From contig NZ_CP029426.2 in assembly GCF_002266435.3 (NCBI RefSeq), positions 1,704,001 through 1,768,000 on the forward strand: 64,000 bases of DNA. The letters run 5' to 3'. How positions within the stretch are numbered: position 1 is the first letter of the stretch; each line of letters begins with the position of its first letter. Origin of the DNA: Bradyrhizobium amphicarpaeae (GTDB lineage Bacteria; Pseudomonadota; Alphaproteobacteria; Rhizobiales; Xanthobacteraceae). Shown here piece by piece: positions 17,386 through 26,303 of the stretch. The notes beneath the pieces are model-generated. The model had not been told where the DNA came from and did no database searches. It was given only the letters and a program-made list of their open reading frames with translations. Position numbers and translations under genes: made by a program.

Positions 17386-18777
17386 CTAGCCGCGGCGGGT
17401 CAGCAATAAAAAATCCCCGCGCCATCCGATGACCGCCGTCGCGATCGCGGCGATCACGATCTTGCCGGCGAGCCATGTCGCGGGCCCGGTCGGCATCGCA
17501 GCGAGCGATCCGATCAGGATGGCGGCCGCAAGGGCCTGCATGACCAGCGACCAGCGCGGGAATGCCTCGAACCGCAGGGTCGGACCAAGCGCGACCAGGA
17601 TCGTGACGAGGGTGGCGAGCGCAGCGCAGCCGACGGCCTGGCGCGGCGACAGTCCGGCCCATACCGCCGCCAGCGCGACGGCTGCGACGATCGCGAACTG
17701 ACCGGCCGCGACGACCACGAGCCGGGTCGCGAGCTTCTCCAGGTGTGGAACCACTGCGACGGTCGCCTGGAGATGTGTGTGCAGGAAATAGAAGGCGGCC
17801 ACCGTGGGTGCCGTCGCCAGGAAGCCGTCGAGGCTCTCCCGCGGCACCAGGATGCGGGCGGCATCCGGGATGAAGCCGACCAGGCCGCCGAGCAGCACGA
17901 GGGTCGTGCAGATCATGAATTCGAACATCCGCCGGGCCGATTGAACCGACTTCGCGACGGTCCCGTGTTCGAAATCCTTGACGACCTCGGGATAGCTCAC
18001 GGTGTGGATCGCGGCGTTGAGGACCCAGAACGGACGCTGCAGCAGGTCGAGCGCGATCGAAAATCCGGCGCCTGCCCCGGTCGCGCCCAGCCGGCCGATA
18101 ATGATGACACGGAGCAGCACCGGCACCGACAAATGGATGACGGAGGCACCCGCCGCGAGCATGCCGTAGCCGGCGAAAGCCTTCCAGTCAGTCAGCATTG
18201 CCTGCAACGAGGCGCGCTCCAGCGGCGTGCGGTATGCAACGAGCCCGGCGACGAGGCCCAGCAGGTGACCCGACGTAATCCCGAGCAGCGCTGCTTCAGC
18301 CGTCCCTGAAATCACGCCTCCCGCCGCGGCCCCCACCAGAAGCGCGGTGGCACGCAGCGCAAGGAGAGAGGATGCAACGCCGAGTCGGTCGGACAGACGG
18401 ATCGACAGGAAGTAGAGATCCGTCAGGCCCTGAAGCACGGATATGCAAAGACCCAACGCGATGATTCCTGCCGGGAGCGCACTCGCCAGGGAGGCGCAAC
18501 TCCCGACCACGATCAGCGCGGCCGCGCTCGACAGGCCTGCCGCAAACAGCGACCACCTCAGCCGCGCCGCCTCGTTCTCCCTGGCTGCGGCGAGAAAACG
18601 CAGTCCGGCCAGCTGGAGCCACTCGAACATCAGAACGCAGAGCAATTGGCTCGAGGCCAGCGCGAGCGAAAAGCTGGTGTAGTCGGCGGCGGGCAGCAGA
18701 TGGCTGATCGCGAAGATCAGGATGATCGCGGCGGCGCTTTGATAGACATAGCCCGCCATCGCCAAAAGGCGTGTCAT
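17386..18777 (-). CDS. Wzx/MATE-like polysaccharide flippase, copy 2
   Basis: A 463-residue membrane protein with about 12-14 hydrophobic segments, starting MTRLLAMAGYVYQSAAAI. The ATG at 18777 follows the stop of the upstream glycosyltransferase gene by 10 bases; the longer open frame upstream lies inside that gene. The pattern (an N-terminal YTSFSLALASSQLLCVLMFEWLQ-like region, internal FEHGTVAKSVQ loop) fits the MOP flippase superfamily, though it shares little with the flippase at 8772. Last gene of a four-gene leftward operon (GT4, glycosidase, GT4, flippase). Role: translocation of a lipid-linked oligosaccharide, possibly a second polymer. Confidence 0.7.
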   Translation of the reverse strand: MTRLLAMAGYVYQSAAAIILIFAISHLLPAADYTSFSLALASSQLLCVLMFEWLQLAGLRFLAAARENEAARLRWSLFAAGLSSAAALIVVGSCASLASALPAGIIALGLCISVLQGLTDLYFLSIRLSDRLGVASSLLALRATALLVGAAAGGVISGTAEAALLGITSGHLLGLVAGLVAYRTPLERASLQAMLTDWKAFAGYGMLAAGASVIHLSVPVLLRVIIIGRLGATGAGAGFSIALDLLQRPFWVLNAAIHTVSYPEVVKDFEHGTVAKSVQSARRMFEFMICTTLVLLGGLVGFIPDAARILVPRESLDGFLATAPTVAAFYFLHTHLQATVAVVPHLEKLATRLVVVAAGQFAIVAAVALAAVWAGLSPRQAVGCAALATLVTILVALGPTLRFEAFPRWSLVMQALAAAILIGSLAAMPTGPATWLAGKIVIAAIATAVIGWRGDFLLLTRRG

Positions 18778-18787
18778 GGTCGGCGTG

Positions 18788-20065
18788 TCATCTCGGAATG
18801 AGGCGTTCCTTGCCCACGACTGCCGCTCCCTGTGGCGCTTCTGTCGTTGCTGCGCGCATATGCGACATCCGCTGCTCGCGCAATTGTTCATACAGGTTCT
18901 TGTATGAAGACAGCACGTCGGCAAATATCCACTTGTTGGTATCGGCGATGAGGCGCCGGCTGATCTCGTCGATCTTGTGCGGATCGGCCGCGACCGCCAG
19001 CATGCTCCTGGCCAGGGATTGCGGATCGGCTTCGGTCAGCCAGCCTGTAACGCCGTGCTCGATGACCTCGGGCATGCCGCCGAAGCGGGTTCCCAGCAGC
19101 GGCCTGCCTGCCGCCTTGGCATCTGCGACGACCAGCGGACCCGGGTCGTGCCAGATCGACGGGGCGATCACCACGTCCACTTGCTTGTAGAAATCGTCCG
19201 GCACCACGAAGCCCATGAACTCGATCCGCGCATCCGGGGCGAGCGCTCTGAGGCGTCGTTGCTCCTCGTCGCTGACACGACCGGCGATCAACATGCGGAT
19301 GCGATCCGGAGGCAGCAGCGCCAGCGCCCGCATCAGGTTGTCGATGCCCTTTTCCTCCGTGAGGCGGCCGATGAATCCGAACGTCACTTCCGTGGTGCAG
19401 ACCGGACGCGGATAGGGCGCGCGGGGCGGCTCGGTGGAGGCGTTGCGGATCACGGTGCGGATCGGCGTCTCCGCGAACATGCCCATGTCGGTGTGAATGG
19501 ACAGGACGCGCTCGCTCACGCCGACCACGGCGCTGAGCCAATGCGTGGCGCGCTTGCGATGAAAGGTTAGAAGTTTGCAGCTCGTGCAGGTGTGCTCACA
19601 GGAGCGCCCCTTGTCGAAGCGGGAGCAGCGCGGGCAGGTCAGATAATAGTCGTGAAGCGTATGGAGCACGGGAACGCCGAGCTGGGCCGCAACGCGCCAG
19701 ATCGCGGTGGTGAGTCCCGACAAATTGTTCGAATGCAGCACGTCGGGCTTGAAGGCCCGAATGCGTTCCGCGATCAGGGGGGCCTGCATCTGCCAGTCAT
19801 CGACCGCGTGCCAGATGCTGCGCAATGCGACGTTCTTCTGCTCCGTGAAGGGCAGATACACGTTCCGCACCGGCGCGGAATACACGTTGATGCCGTCGCA
19901 GGTTTCCGGAGCTTGCCCGGGCGTGGATGCGGCCCGGATCACTTCCACCTCGTCACCGCGCTGCGCCAGCCCTTCGGCGAAGCGTCGGGCGAAGATCTCG
20001 GCGCCGCCGACGATCTTTGGGGCCTGAGGCGTCGGATAAAGCGTGGATGTCAAAAGAACTTTCAT
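18788..20065 (-). CDS. GT4-type glycosyltransferase with a Cys cluster
   Basis: A 425-residue GT-B glycosyltransferase. The ATG at 20065 has GAGG 8 bases upstream, and the protein begins MKVLLTSTLYPTPQAP with a GGAEIFAR loop typical of GT4 N-terminal domains. The segment CPRCSRFDKGRSC followed by CTSC (around residues 170-190) is a Cys cluster seen in a subgroup of GT4 enzymes. The C-terminal domain has FGFIGRLTEEKGIDNL, but the EX7E motif reads D-x7-D (WHDPGPLVVADAKAAG), a conservative replacement at both acidic positions. It lies 31 bases after the PslG-like glycosidase gene and 10 bases before the flippase gene. Donor sugar unknown. Confidence 0.85.
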   Translation of the reverse strand: MKVLLTSTLYPTPQAPKIVGGAEIFARRFAEGLAQRGDEVEVIRAASTPGQAPETCDGINVYSAPVRNVYLPFTEQKNVALRSIWHAVDDWQMQAPLIAERIRAFKPDVLHSNNLSGLTTAIWRVAAQLGVPVLHTLHDYYLTCPRCSRFDKGRSCEHTCTSCKLLTFHRKRATHWLSAVVGVSERVLSIHTDMGMFAETPIRTVIRNASTEPPRAPYPRPVCTTEVTFGFIGRLTEEKGIDNLMRALALLPPDRIRMLIAGRVSDEEQRRLRALAPDARIEFMGFVVPDDFYKQVDVVIAPSIWHDPGPLVVADAKAAGRPLLGTRFGGMPEVIEHGVTGWLTEADPQSLARSMLAVAADPHKIDEISRRLIADTNKWIFADVLSSYKNLYEQLREQRMSHMRAATTEAPQGAAVVGKERLIPR

Positions 20066-20096
20066 CGCGTCAACCTCATGTCTCGCAAAATCGTCT

Positions 20097-21431
20097 CTAC
20101 CGTGCCGGCCTGATCTCCAGGGCGGGAGCGGCACTGTCATTGGCTGCAATCAGAACAGGTGTGCTCGAGACGGGGATCCAGACCCCGGACGCAGGCCTCG
20201 CCGCCTGGTCGCATGGCATCGCAAAGCTCGCGCCTTGTTGATCGCCCTTGAGCCGAATTTCGTAACGTCGGTCCGGGGTCTCGGACCAGACTGCAATTCT
20301 GCCGCCGGAAGCCGTCGATGCATTGATCGACACGACGCCGCTGGCGAGCTCGCGCCGCTCGGCACTCAGGCTGGGGCGAATGAAGGCCCAGGCCCCCTGG
20401 GCCGCGCAGGCGACGGGCTTCGGCGAATTGTCGAAACGATAGAGCCCGAAATTGTCCTCCAGCTGCGACGGGTTCTGTCCACTGTCCTTGAGCTCGTAGA
20501 GCCACATGCCCTTGAGCCAGCGCGCCGCGGTCGACGCCCACAGGATCAGCTGCGCCGTATTGTCGGCCTGCGCCTGCTCGCTGACGCCGCATTTGTTGCT
20601 GGCCGTGGTCCAGCCCGTCTCGGTGACATAGATCGGAAAGTCGGTGTTTCCGCTGGCCTGGCCGACGAGACGGTGAAACGCCGTGAGCCGGTCGATGATT
20701 TCGGCCGAGGTGCGTTTGCTCGGGCCCATGCAGAAATTGTAGAGATGGATCGAAGCGCCATCCGCATATTCGAGGATGCCGGTCCGCAGCATCTTCTCGG
20801 TCCACGTCCAGCCCGGATCGTCGCCGAGCGCGCCGACCAGGAAAGGTGCATTCGGTGCAACCCGTTTCACCGCCGGTCGAGCGACTTGCGCGAGCGCCAG
20901 ATAGTTCTCCGGCGAGAACGCCGGATCCTTCTTCGCCGCCAGATTCCATTCGTTCCAGAGTTCGAAGACCGGGTTCTGCGCCACCACCGATTGCGCGGCC
21001 GCCGCGGCATAGTCGGCGAACCGCTGCCGCGCTTCATCGGTGGTCGGCGGCGAGGAATTCGGAACCAGATGATGGCCGAAGGCGAGGATCAGGAGGGGAC
21101 GCGCGACGCCGGACCTGACCTGTGCTTCGAGCCTGCCGAGCCTGGGCGTGAAGCCCATCCGGCGTCCCCCGACCTCGAAATCGGACCAGGGAAAATCATC
21201 GCGAAAGGCATTGAGGCCGAGTTGCTTGATCTGCGCGATGTTCTCCGAAGGCACGTATCCGCGCGCGCTCACCGGGCCACCCAGCCCCTGATGGGTGCCG
21301 ACCCCCAGCAGGAATCGGGCATCGAGCGGTTGAGCCTGCTGTGCGCAGACGGAGACCGGCACGAGAATGAATGCAATGAGGCTCGCGAGGCGCAGGCCGT
21401 CGCGAACCAAGGTGCGTGGGAGCCCGGCCAT
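20097..21431 (-). CDS. PslG-like secreted glycoside hydrolase (clan GH-A)
   Basis: A 444-residue protein whose ATG overlaps the stop of the preceding glycosyltransferase gene (TGATG). A signal peptide spans about residues 1-30 (hydrophobic LASLIAFILVPVSV, then CAQQ). The body is a (beta/alpha)8 glycosidase: ELWNEWN gives Glu161 as acid/base and YVTETGW gives Glu271 as nucleophile. Length and spacing closely match Pseudomonas PslG (442 residues; catalytic Glu165 and Glu276, from memory), a GH39 enzyme encoded in the Psl polysaccharide cluster. Residues 330-444 form a probable beta-sandwich end domain. Expected to trim polymer in the periplasm or outside, releasing aberrant chains. Similarity to the head of the 1302-residue protein is only at fold and motif level. 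Confidence 0.8.
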   Translation of the reverse strand: MAGLPRTLVRDGLRLASLIAFILVPVSVCAQQAQPLDARFLLGVGTHQGLGGPVSARGYVPSENIAQIKQLGLNAFRDDFPWSDFEVGGRRMGFTPRLGRLEAQVRSGVARPLLILAFGHHLVPNSSPPTTDEARQRFADYAAAAAQSVVAQNPVFELWNEWNLAAKKDPAFSPENYLALAQVARPAVKRVAPNAPFLVGALGDDPGWTWTEKMLRTGILEYADGASIHLYNFCMGPSKRTSAEIIDRLTAFHRLVGQASGNTDFPIYVTETGWTTASNKCGVSEQAQADNTAQLILWASTAARWLKGMWLYELKDSGQNPSQLEDNFGLYRFDNSPKPVACAAQGAWAFIRPSLSAERRELASGVVSINASTASGGRIAVWSETPDRRYEIRLKGDQQGASFAMPCDQAARPASGVWIPVSSTPVLIAANDSAAPALEIRPAR

Positions 21432-22570
21432 CAGAAATTCTTGGAGAAGTCCGACTGCAGTCCTGCCTTCGCCTCGATCAGCGTCCGGTCGTCGTGGAGC
21501 AGCTCGGCATAGACCTGCTGCAATTGCCCATGCGTCTTCTGAACGTCGTAAAACTGCTTGAACCGGTCGTAGCCGCGCTGTCCCAGCACCTTGAGATCGA
21601 GATCGAGTGCCCGCCGGAAACCGTCGACGAGCGGCTGAACGGCGACGGGCTCGCACAACACGCCAGTGACACCGTCGACGACAATCTCGGGCAACGCGCC
21701 ACTGCGGAATGCCAGGATGGGCTTTGCGGCGCGCATCGCTTCCAGGGCAACCAGGCCGAAAGCCTCCCATCGTGACGGGATCACGACGAGATCTGCGGCC
21801 TCGAGCTGGGTCTCGATGGTCGGGCGGTCGAGCCAGCCTAGCATGGACACGTTGGAGGGGACGCTCGGGCCTTCATATTTGTTGACGACGGAGGCCCCGA
21901 TCATGCGGATGTCAACCACATCTTGGAGCGTGCGCGCCGCTTCGATCAGGAGATCGAATCCCTTCTGGCGGTCCAGGCGTCCGATGAAAAGAACCTTGAC
22001 CTTCTTGGAGGTCCATTCCGCCGCGACGGGCTGCGGCGAGCGCGTCTTCGAGATGCCGTTATGCACGAGGGTGAGACGGTTGGCCGGAATTCCCGCGCGG
22101 ACCGCTTCGTTGAACTCGTCGCCGGAGATGCAGATGATTCGATCCGACGTTCGCGCGAGAAGGTTTTCTGCCGCCTTTGTCACCAAATGGCTGAGGCGAC
22201 CGGTCTCGCGTGAAAATGCCCAGCCGTGTGGGCAATAGACCACGCGCGGTCCGTCCGAGCGGGCCGCGAGCGCGGGGCGGAGCACGAGACCTGCAAACGA
22301 GGAATGCAGATGCACTACGTCCGGCCTGAAGGCGTCCAGGGCCTGCATGCTCGCGCGAAACATCTGGAATAGTCCGGCGACGCCGCGGCCGGATCGTTCG
22401 AACGTCGTAATCTGGTTGTCATCAACCGCGGGGAGATCGCGACGATGATCCGAAGGTACGACGTAGTGCAAATTGTCGGTGCCGAAGCTCGTCTGTTGCT
22501 GCGGATGCAACTCGTTCAAATAGCTCGCAATCCCGCCCCGAATCGTCTCGGCGATGTGCAGCACTTTCAT
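21431..22570 (-). CDS. GT4-type glycosyltransferase
   Basis: A 379-residue GT-B glycosyltransferase. I use the ATG at 22570 (MKVLHIAETIRGGIASYL), which has AAGG 6-7 bases upstream, rather than an in-frame start 13 codons earlier. Motifs: the GGIASYL glycine loop, HLHSSFAGLVLRPAL, VLFIGRLDRQKGFDLLIEA, and an intact EX7E motif (WEAFGLVALEAM) followed by FRSGALPEIVVDGVTG. First gene of the leftward operon GT4-glycosidase-GT4-flippase. Likely adds one sugar of the repeat unit on the cytoplasmic side of the membrane. Confidence 0.88.
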   Translation of the reverse strand: MKVLHIAETIRGGIASYLNELHPQQQTSFGTDNLHYVVPSDHRRDLPAVDDNQITTFERSGRGVAGLFQMFRASMQALDAFRPDVVHLHSSFAGLVLRPALAARSDGPRVVYCPHGWAFSRETGRLSHLVTKAAENLLARTSDRIICISGDEFNEAVRAGIPANRLTLVHNGISKTRSPQPVAAEWTSKKVKVLFIGRLDRQKGFDLLIEAARTLQDVVDIRMIGASVVNKYEGPSVPSNVSMLGWLDRPTIETQLEAADLVVIPSRWEAFGLVALEAMRAAKPILAFRSGALPEIVVDGVTGVLCEPVAVQPLVDGFRRALDLDLKVLGQRGYDRFKQFYDVQKTHGQLQQVYAELLHDDRTLIEAKAGLQSDFSKNF

Positions 22571-22821
22571 TGTTTGCCTTGCATAAGGCTGCGTCGGAGA
22601 GCCGGACATCGTGTATCCCTGTTCTGTATTCGCTAGTGCGAAACACAGTTCCTCGAATACGTAGCGATAATGGGGCAGCGATGTGGTGATGTTGCGCCAT
22701 GATCATTCGCGCGTCGCGATCGCCACAAAAAACAAAACGTCACGGAACCACGCGAAAGGCCGCGAGTTGCAAACCGTTTGTGCAGAAACCATTGCGCGCA
22801 ACAGGCGAGTTGCGTCGAATT
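22571..22821. promoter_or_regulatory. Intergenic region upstream of the GT4-glycosidase-GT4-flippase operon
   Basis: About 250 bases with no gene. Probably contains the leftward promoter of the operon starting at 22570. The sequence GCGTCGAATTTCACGCA at 22812-22828 overlaps the stop codon of the next gene and matches 16 of 17 bases of a sequence in the other EPS promoter region (2376-2392). Confidence 0.4.
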
Positions 22822-23925
22822 TCACGCAGCGCTGGCGACGGTTGCCGGCTCTGCGAGATGATCGAGCAGAGCCTTTGCCGATTTCTTCCACGAATAGAAT
22901 GCAACGCGCTCCTGTTGCGTCATACGTTCCTGAACGGATAGGGCGCCGGTTGCCAATCTTTCGAGCATGAGCTGCTTCAATGCGTCAGCATCATTGGCGT
23001 CAAAATACGCAGCCGCATCGCCGCACGTCTCAACGACCGCATCGGCTCTTGAGGCGATAACCGGGCAGCCGAAGATCATGGCTTCGAGCGGCGGCACGCC
23101 GAAACCTTCATAGAGCGAGGGAAATACGAACGCCGATGCCTGCGCGTAGAGCGCTGCGATCTCGCTGTCCGTCAGACGCCCGGCCAGCAACAGGCCGGAA
23201 GCTCCGTCGCCGGAATTGTCCTGAAAGACCTTGCTGTTATCGCCGCCGACGATGACCAGTGGAACGTCAGGCCTGTCGAGCAGCTCGATGGCCCGGATCG
23301 CGACGGAAAGATTCTTGTTCTTGGTCCTGGAGCCGACATAGAGGAAAAAATGCTGCGGCTGAATCCCGAGACGGGCAATGATGCCGGGATCCGGCTTCGT
23401 CCTGGCGAAGTGTTCTGCGCTATTGGGAAAGACCGGGATCGCTGTTGCCGGCAGATTCAGCACTTCGGCAAGCTCTTTGCGCGAAAAGCCCGATACGGTT
23501 GCGATGCTTGCGTGCCGGGCGAGCAGCTGGCCCATGGTTCGGTGAACTGTAAGATAGCGCCAGTTGAAAAAGTCGGGCCTGCGAAAGACCTGTGCGTCGT
23601 GGATCACGACAATGTGGTCGCGATGGAACACCGGGCCGGAATTGGCGAGACTGATCAAGCGTCCTCCCGCGGCGGCGCGCGCCAGGTCGATTTGATCCCA
23701 GGCGTGCCCGCGCAAGCGGCCGACGGCGCGAATCTTGATTCGCTCCAGCTGAAGCTGTTCGCTTGCATCCATGGGCGTCAGCAACTGCCAGTCTGCATTT
23801 CGCAGCGAGGCGGGCGTTTGCTCCGACCCCAAAAGCACGTCGATCGCCTTGACGATCTCGGCGGCATAACGCTGAACGCCGGTGAGCTTTTGCGACAGAA
23901 AGCGGCCGTTGATGAAGAATTTCAA
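22822..23925 (-). CDS. GT4-type glycosyltransferase
   Basis: A 367-residue enzyme if read from the TTG at 23925 (LKFFINGRFLSQKLTGVQRYA, the usual start of this GT4 subgroup); a GTG at 24024 would add 33 residues with no family similarity. Motifs: TGVQRYAAEI glycine region, FFLYVGSRTKNKNLSVAI, and an intact EX7E (YEGFGVPPLEAM) followed by FGCPVIAS. Members of this subgroup include WbpZ/mannosyl- and rhamnosyltransferases of O-antigen and EPS pathways. It is separated from the next leftward operon by 251 bases and is divergent from the aldose epimerase gene. Donor sugar unknown. Confidence 0.85.
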   Translation of the reverse strand: MKFFINGRFLSQKLTGVQRYAAEIVKAIDVLLGSEQTPASLRNADWQLLTPMDASEQLQLERIKIRAVGRLRGHAWDQIDLARAAAGGRLISLANSGPVFHRDHIVVIHDAQVFRRPDFFNWRYLTVHRTMGQLLARHASIATVSGFSRKELAEVLNLPATAIPVFPNSAEHFARTKPDPGIIARLGIQPQHFFLYVGSRTKNKNLSVAIRAIELLDRPDVPLVIVGGDNSKVFQDNSGDGASGLLLAGRLTDSEIAALYAQASAFVFPSLYEGFGVPPLEAMIFGCPVIASRADAVVETCGDAAAYFDANDADALKQLMLERLATGALSVQERMTQQERVAFYSWKKSAKALLDHLAEPATVASAA

Positions 23926-24085
23926 TTGGCTACCACGATGGTTGATCGGAGTCCGGGCCGACACGCCGGGGACGAAACGCAAAGGAGCAACCGTTAGGTA
24001 CAGAAATATGACGCAGCCCTGCACGGTGGAGGAGCGCTACCTGCATGGCTGGCGCCGCCTTGCTGCGTGTGGGGGCGCAGTGTAG

Positions 24086-24970
24086 ATGTCGGCCATGAGT
24101 GACGATACCCACTCCCTTCGCTGCGGCTCCCTCAGCGCGACAGTCAAGGCGCACGGCGCCGAACTGTGCTCGCTGAAGGACGGCATCACCGAATTCGTTT
24201 GGCAGGCCGGGCCGGAATGGCCGCGCCATGCGCCGCTGCTGTTTCCGATCGTAGGGCGCCTCGCCGGGGACGAATTGCGGCACCGGGGCAAGACATACCG
24301 GATGACCCAGCACGGCTTTGCGCGCGACAGCCGCTTTGCATGGGCGGAGCGCGGCGAGAGCCGCTGCACGCTGGTGCTCGAAGACAGCGAGACGACCCGC
24401 GCGCTCTATCCGTTCGCGTTCCGTCTGACGGCCGCGTATGTCATCGATGAGTCCGGCCTCGATCTGACGCTCACGATCGCCAACACCGGTAAGGAGACGT
24501 TGCCGGCTTCGATCGGCGGCCATCCTGCGTTCAACTGGCCGCTCAAACCCGAAAGGGCGAAAGAGGATTACGCGCTAATCTTTGCGAAGGCGGAAGCCTC
24601 TCCCGTCCACCGTCTTGATGGCGGGCTGCTGCGCGCCACCGCGGAGCCCGGTCCCGTCAAGGGCACGCAGCTCCCCTTGTCCGAATCCCTGTTCGCCGAT
24701 GACGCCATCATCTTCGACCGGATCGAGAGCGACGCGGTTCGCTATGCTGCGTCCACCGGCCCCTGGCTGAAAATGTCATGGCGCGGCTTTCGCGAGCTCG
24801 GGGTCTGGTCGAAGCCGTCGGGCGCGCCGTTCCTCTGTATCGAGCCCTGGCGCGGCTACGCCAGTCCCGCCGGCTTCGACGGGGAGTTCACGGACAAGCC
24901 GGGCTTGATGCATATCGCGCCGGGTGCGGAGGAGCGACTGGCGTTCCGGATCGAGGTCGGATCGTCCTGA
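24086..24970 (+). CDS. Aldose 1-epimerase family protein
   Basis: A 294-residue cytoplasmic enzyme of the galactose mutarotase superfamily, LacX-like or YeaD-like subgroup, which interconverts alpha and beta anomers of aldoses or sugar phosphates. Visible signatures: PLLFPIVGRL near residue 50, TYRMTQHGFARDSRF (conserved His) and SIGGHPAFNWPL (second conserved His), ending with a conserved EPWRGYA block. The start is one of two ATGs nine bases apart (24086, 24095). The gene faces right, is divergent from a glycosyltransferase gene, and sits inside the EPS locus, where it could serve sugar precursor metabolism; it may equally be housekeeping. Confidence 0.85.
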   Translation: MSAMSDDTHSLRCGSLSATVKAHGAELCSLKDGITEFVWQAGPEWPRHAPLLFPIVGRLAGDELRHRGKTYRMTQHGFARDSRFAWAERGESRCTLVLEDSETTRALYPFAFRLTAAYVIDESGLDLTLTIANTGKETLPASIGGHPAFNWPLKPERAKEDYALIFAKAEASPVHRLDGGLLRATAEPGPVKGTQLPLSESLFADDAIIFDRIESDAVRYAASTGPWLKMSWRGFRELGVWSKPSGAPFLCIEPWRGYASPAGFDGEFTDKPGLMHIAPGAEERLAFRIEVGSS

Positions 24971-25032
24971 GTCGCAGTTGGCCGATGGCGCTCAGGCTTT
25001 GATGCACTTCAACAAGCACTGATGCCACTTAG

Positions 25033-25077
25033 CCTCATCCTGAGGAGACCGCGAAGCGGTCGTCTCGAAGGACGAGG
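25033..25077. repeat. REP-like palindromic intergenic element
   Basis: A 45-base imperfect palindrome: an outer CCTCATCCT/AGGACGAGG pair surrounds a perfect inner GACCGC-GAA-GCGGTC hairpin. The pattern (TCATCCTGAGGAG...CTCGAAGGA) is one of the short dispersed repeats common in Bradyrhizobium and Rhodopseudomonas. It lies between two convergent genes, where it may also act as a terminator. Confidence 0.7.
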
Positions 25078-25145
25078 CGTGCGCTCGGGTCGTGCAGAGC
25101 GCCATAAGCGATAGCCCTGGGGTTGGTGGGGATAGGCGGCGTCGT

Positions 25146-26303
25146 TCAGCGCATACCGGCCGCAGTGGCGGCAATGGCCGGCCGGAGGCGCGCCCGATCC
25201 GATCCCCCGGACGTCAGGCGGTGCGCCAGGTCCTGTGCGCGCCGTTCGACCAGATGCCATGTCGCGCGTGCGATGAGATAGCTCAGCGCCGCAGTGACGA
25301 CATAGGCGATGAGCAGCGAGACCAGTCCATCGGCGAGCGGCCAGAGCTGACGCAGGCCGTAGATCACCGCGAAATGGGACAGGTACATCGAATAGGAATT
25401 ACGGCCGAGCGCTTCGAGCGGCTGGAAGCGGATTGCAAGCTTGATGCAACCGGCAACCAGCGCGCCGAGCACGAGGTTGATCATCAGATAGTTGAATTCG
25501 TGCGAGCCGGTGACGCGGTCGGCGACAAAGGACAGTGCGATGAAGACCGCATAGATCGCCGCGTCCAACTTGGCAAATCCGTCGCGCAGCGAGAAGAACA
25601 GCGCGCATCCGATCAGGAAGACCGGCAACTGGTTCAGGAAGCTGATGTGGAGCGTGGTCCAGACGAATGCCTCGTGGCCGGGGCCGTAATAGGCGGAGAA
25701 CAGCGCGAAGGCCCACGGCTTGAACAGGCAGACATTGACGAGATGCAGCACGATCGCCAGCGCGACATAGAGATGGCGGCGCGATCCGAACGCGGTGACC
25801 AGAAGCGGAAAGATGAGATAGAAGGTCATCTCGGCCGCGATCGACCAGTCGCCGGGCACCACGCTGTTGACGCTGTCCGGCCAGAAGCCGTGCAGGAACG
25901 TCGCGGTCAGGATCACTTGAACGGGCCCGATGCCGTTGGGCGCGTTGTCGCTCGGTCCGGTGCCGTTGATGACGAGGTAAACCGGGATCGCGAGCCAGAA
26001 CAGCGGCGCGATGCGCAAGGCACGGCGGATGTAGAACTTGCGCGTCGGACTGGTTTCGACACGCTGCGTCCACATCAGGCACATCGTCATGGCGCTGACG
26101 AAGTAGAACACGTTGACGCCGGTCCAGCCGCACATGAACGCGTAGTCGACGGCGTGGATATTCGACGGAAATGATTGCGAGACGTGGATCGCCATCACGC
26201 CGGCGATGGCGAGCCCGCGCAGGACATCGAGTGTGTGCGAACGGCCGAACGGCGCTGTGCCTTGCTCGGTTCGACCGGCGGCCAACCGGGCCTGCCCCTG
26301 CAT
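25146..26303 (-). CDS. Acyltransferase-3 family membrane protein, copy 5 in the EPS locus
   Basis: A 385-residue integral membrane O-acyltransferase. It starts with a soluble basic head, then HTLDVLRGLAIAGVMAIHVS (family motif), a YFVSAMTMCLM block in place of the usual FF-LSGF, RRALRIAPLFWLAI, and GDWSIAAEMTFYLIFPLLV, which holds the conserved Glu. The ATG at 26303 is chosen; a GTG directly precedes it. It converges on the aldose epimerase gene across a REP element and is separate from the other acyltransferase genes. Substrate unknown; involvement in the EPS is inferred from position only. Confidence 0.82.
   Translation of the reverse strand: MQGQARLAAGRTEQGTAPFGRSHTLDVLRGLAIAGVMAIHVSQSFPSNIHAVDYAFMCGWTGVNVFYFVSAMTMCLMWTQRVETSPTRKFYIRRALRIAPLFWLAIPVYLVINGTGPSDNAPNGIGPVQVILTATFLHGFWPDSVNSVVPGDWSIAAEMTFYLIFPLLVTAFGSRRHLYVALAIVLHLVNVCLFKPWAFALFSAYYGPGHEAFVWTTLHISFLNQLPVFLIGCALFFSLRDGFAKLDAAIYAVFIALSFVADRVTGSHEFNYLMINLVLGALVAGCIKLAIRFQPLEALGRNSYSMYLSHFAVIYGLRQLWPLADGLVSLLIAYVVTAALSYLIARATWHLVERRAQDLAHRLTSGGSDRARLRPAIAATAAGMR

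Noticed and set aside
17120..17389. 89-codon rightward frame in the gap before the second flippase
   Set aside because: No ribosome-binding site, no similarity, and it runs antisense into the flippase stop.
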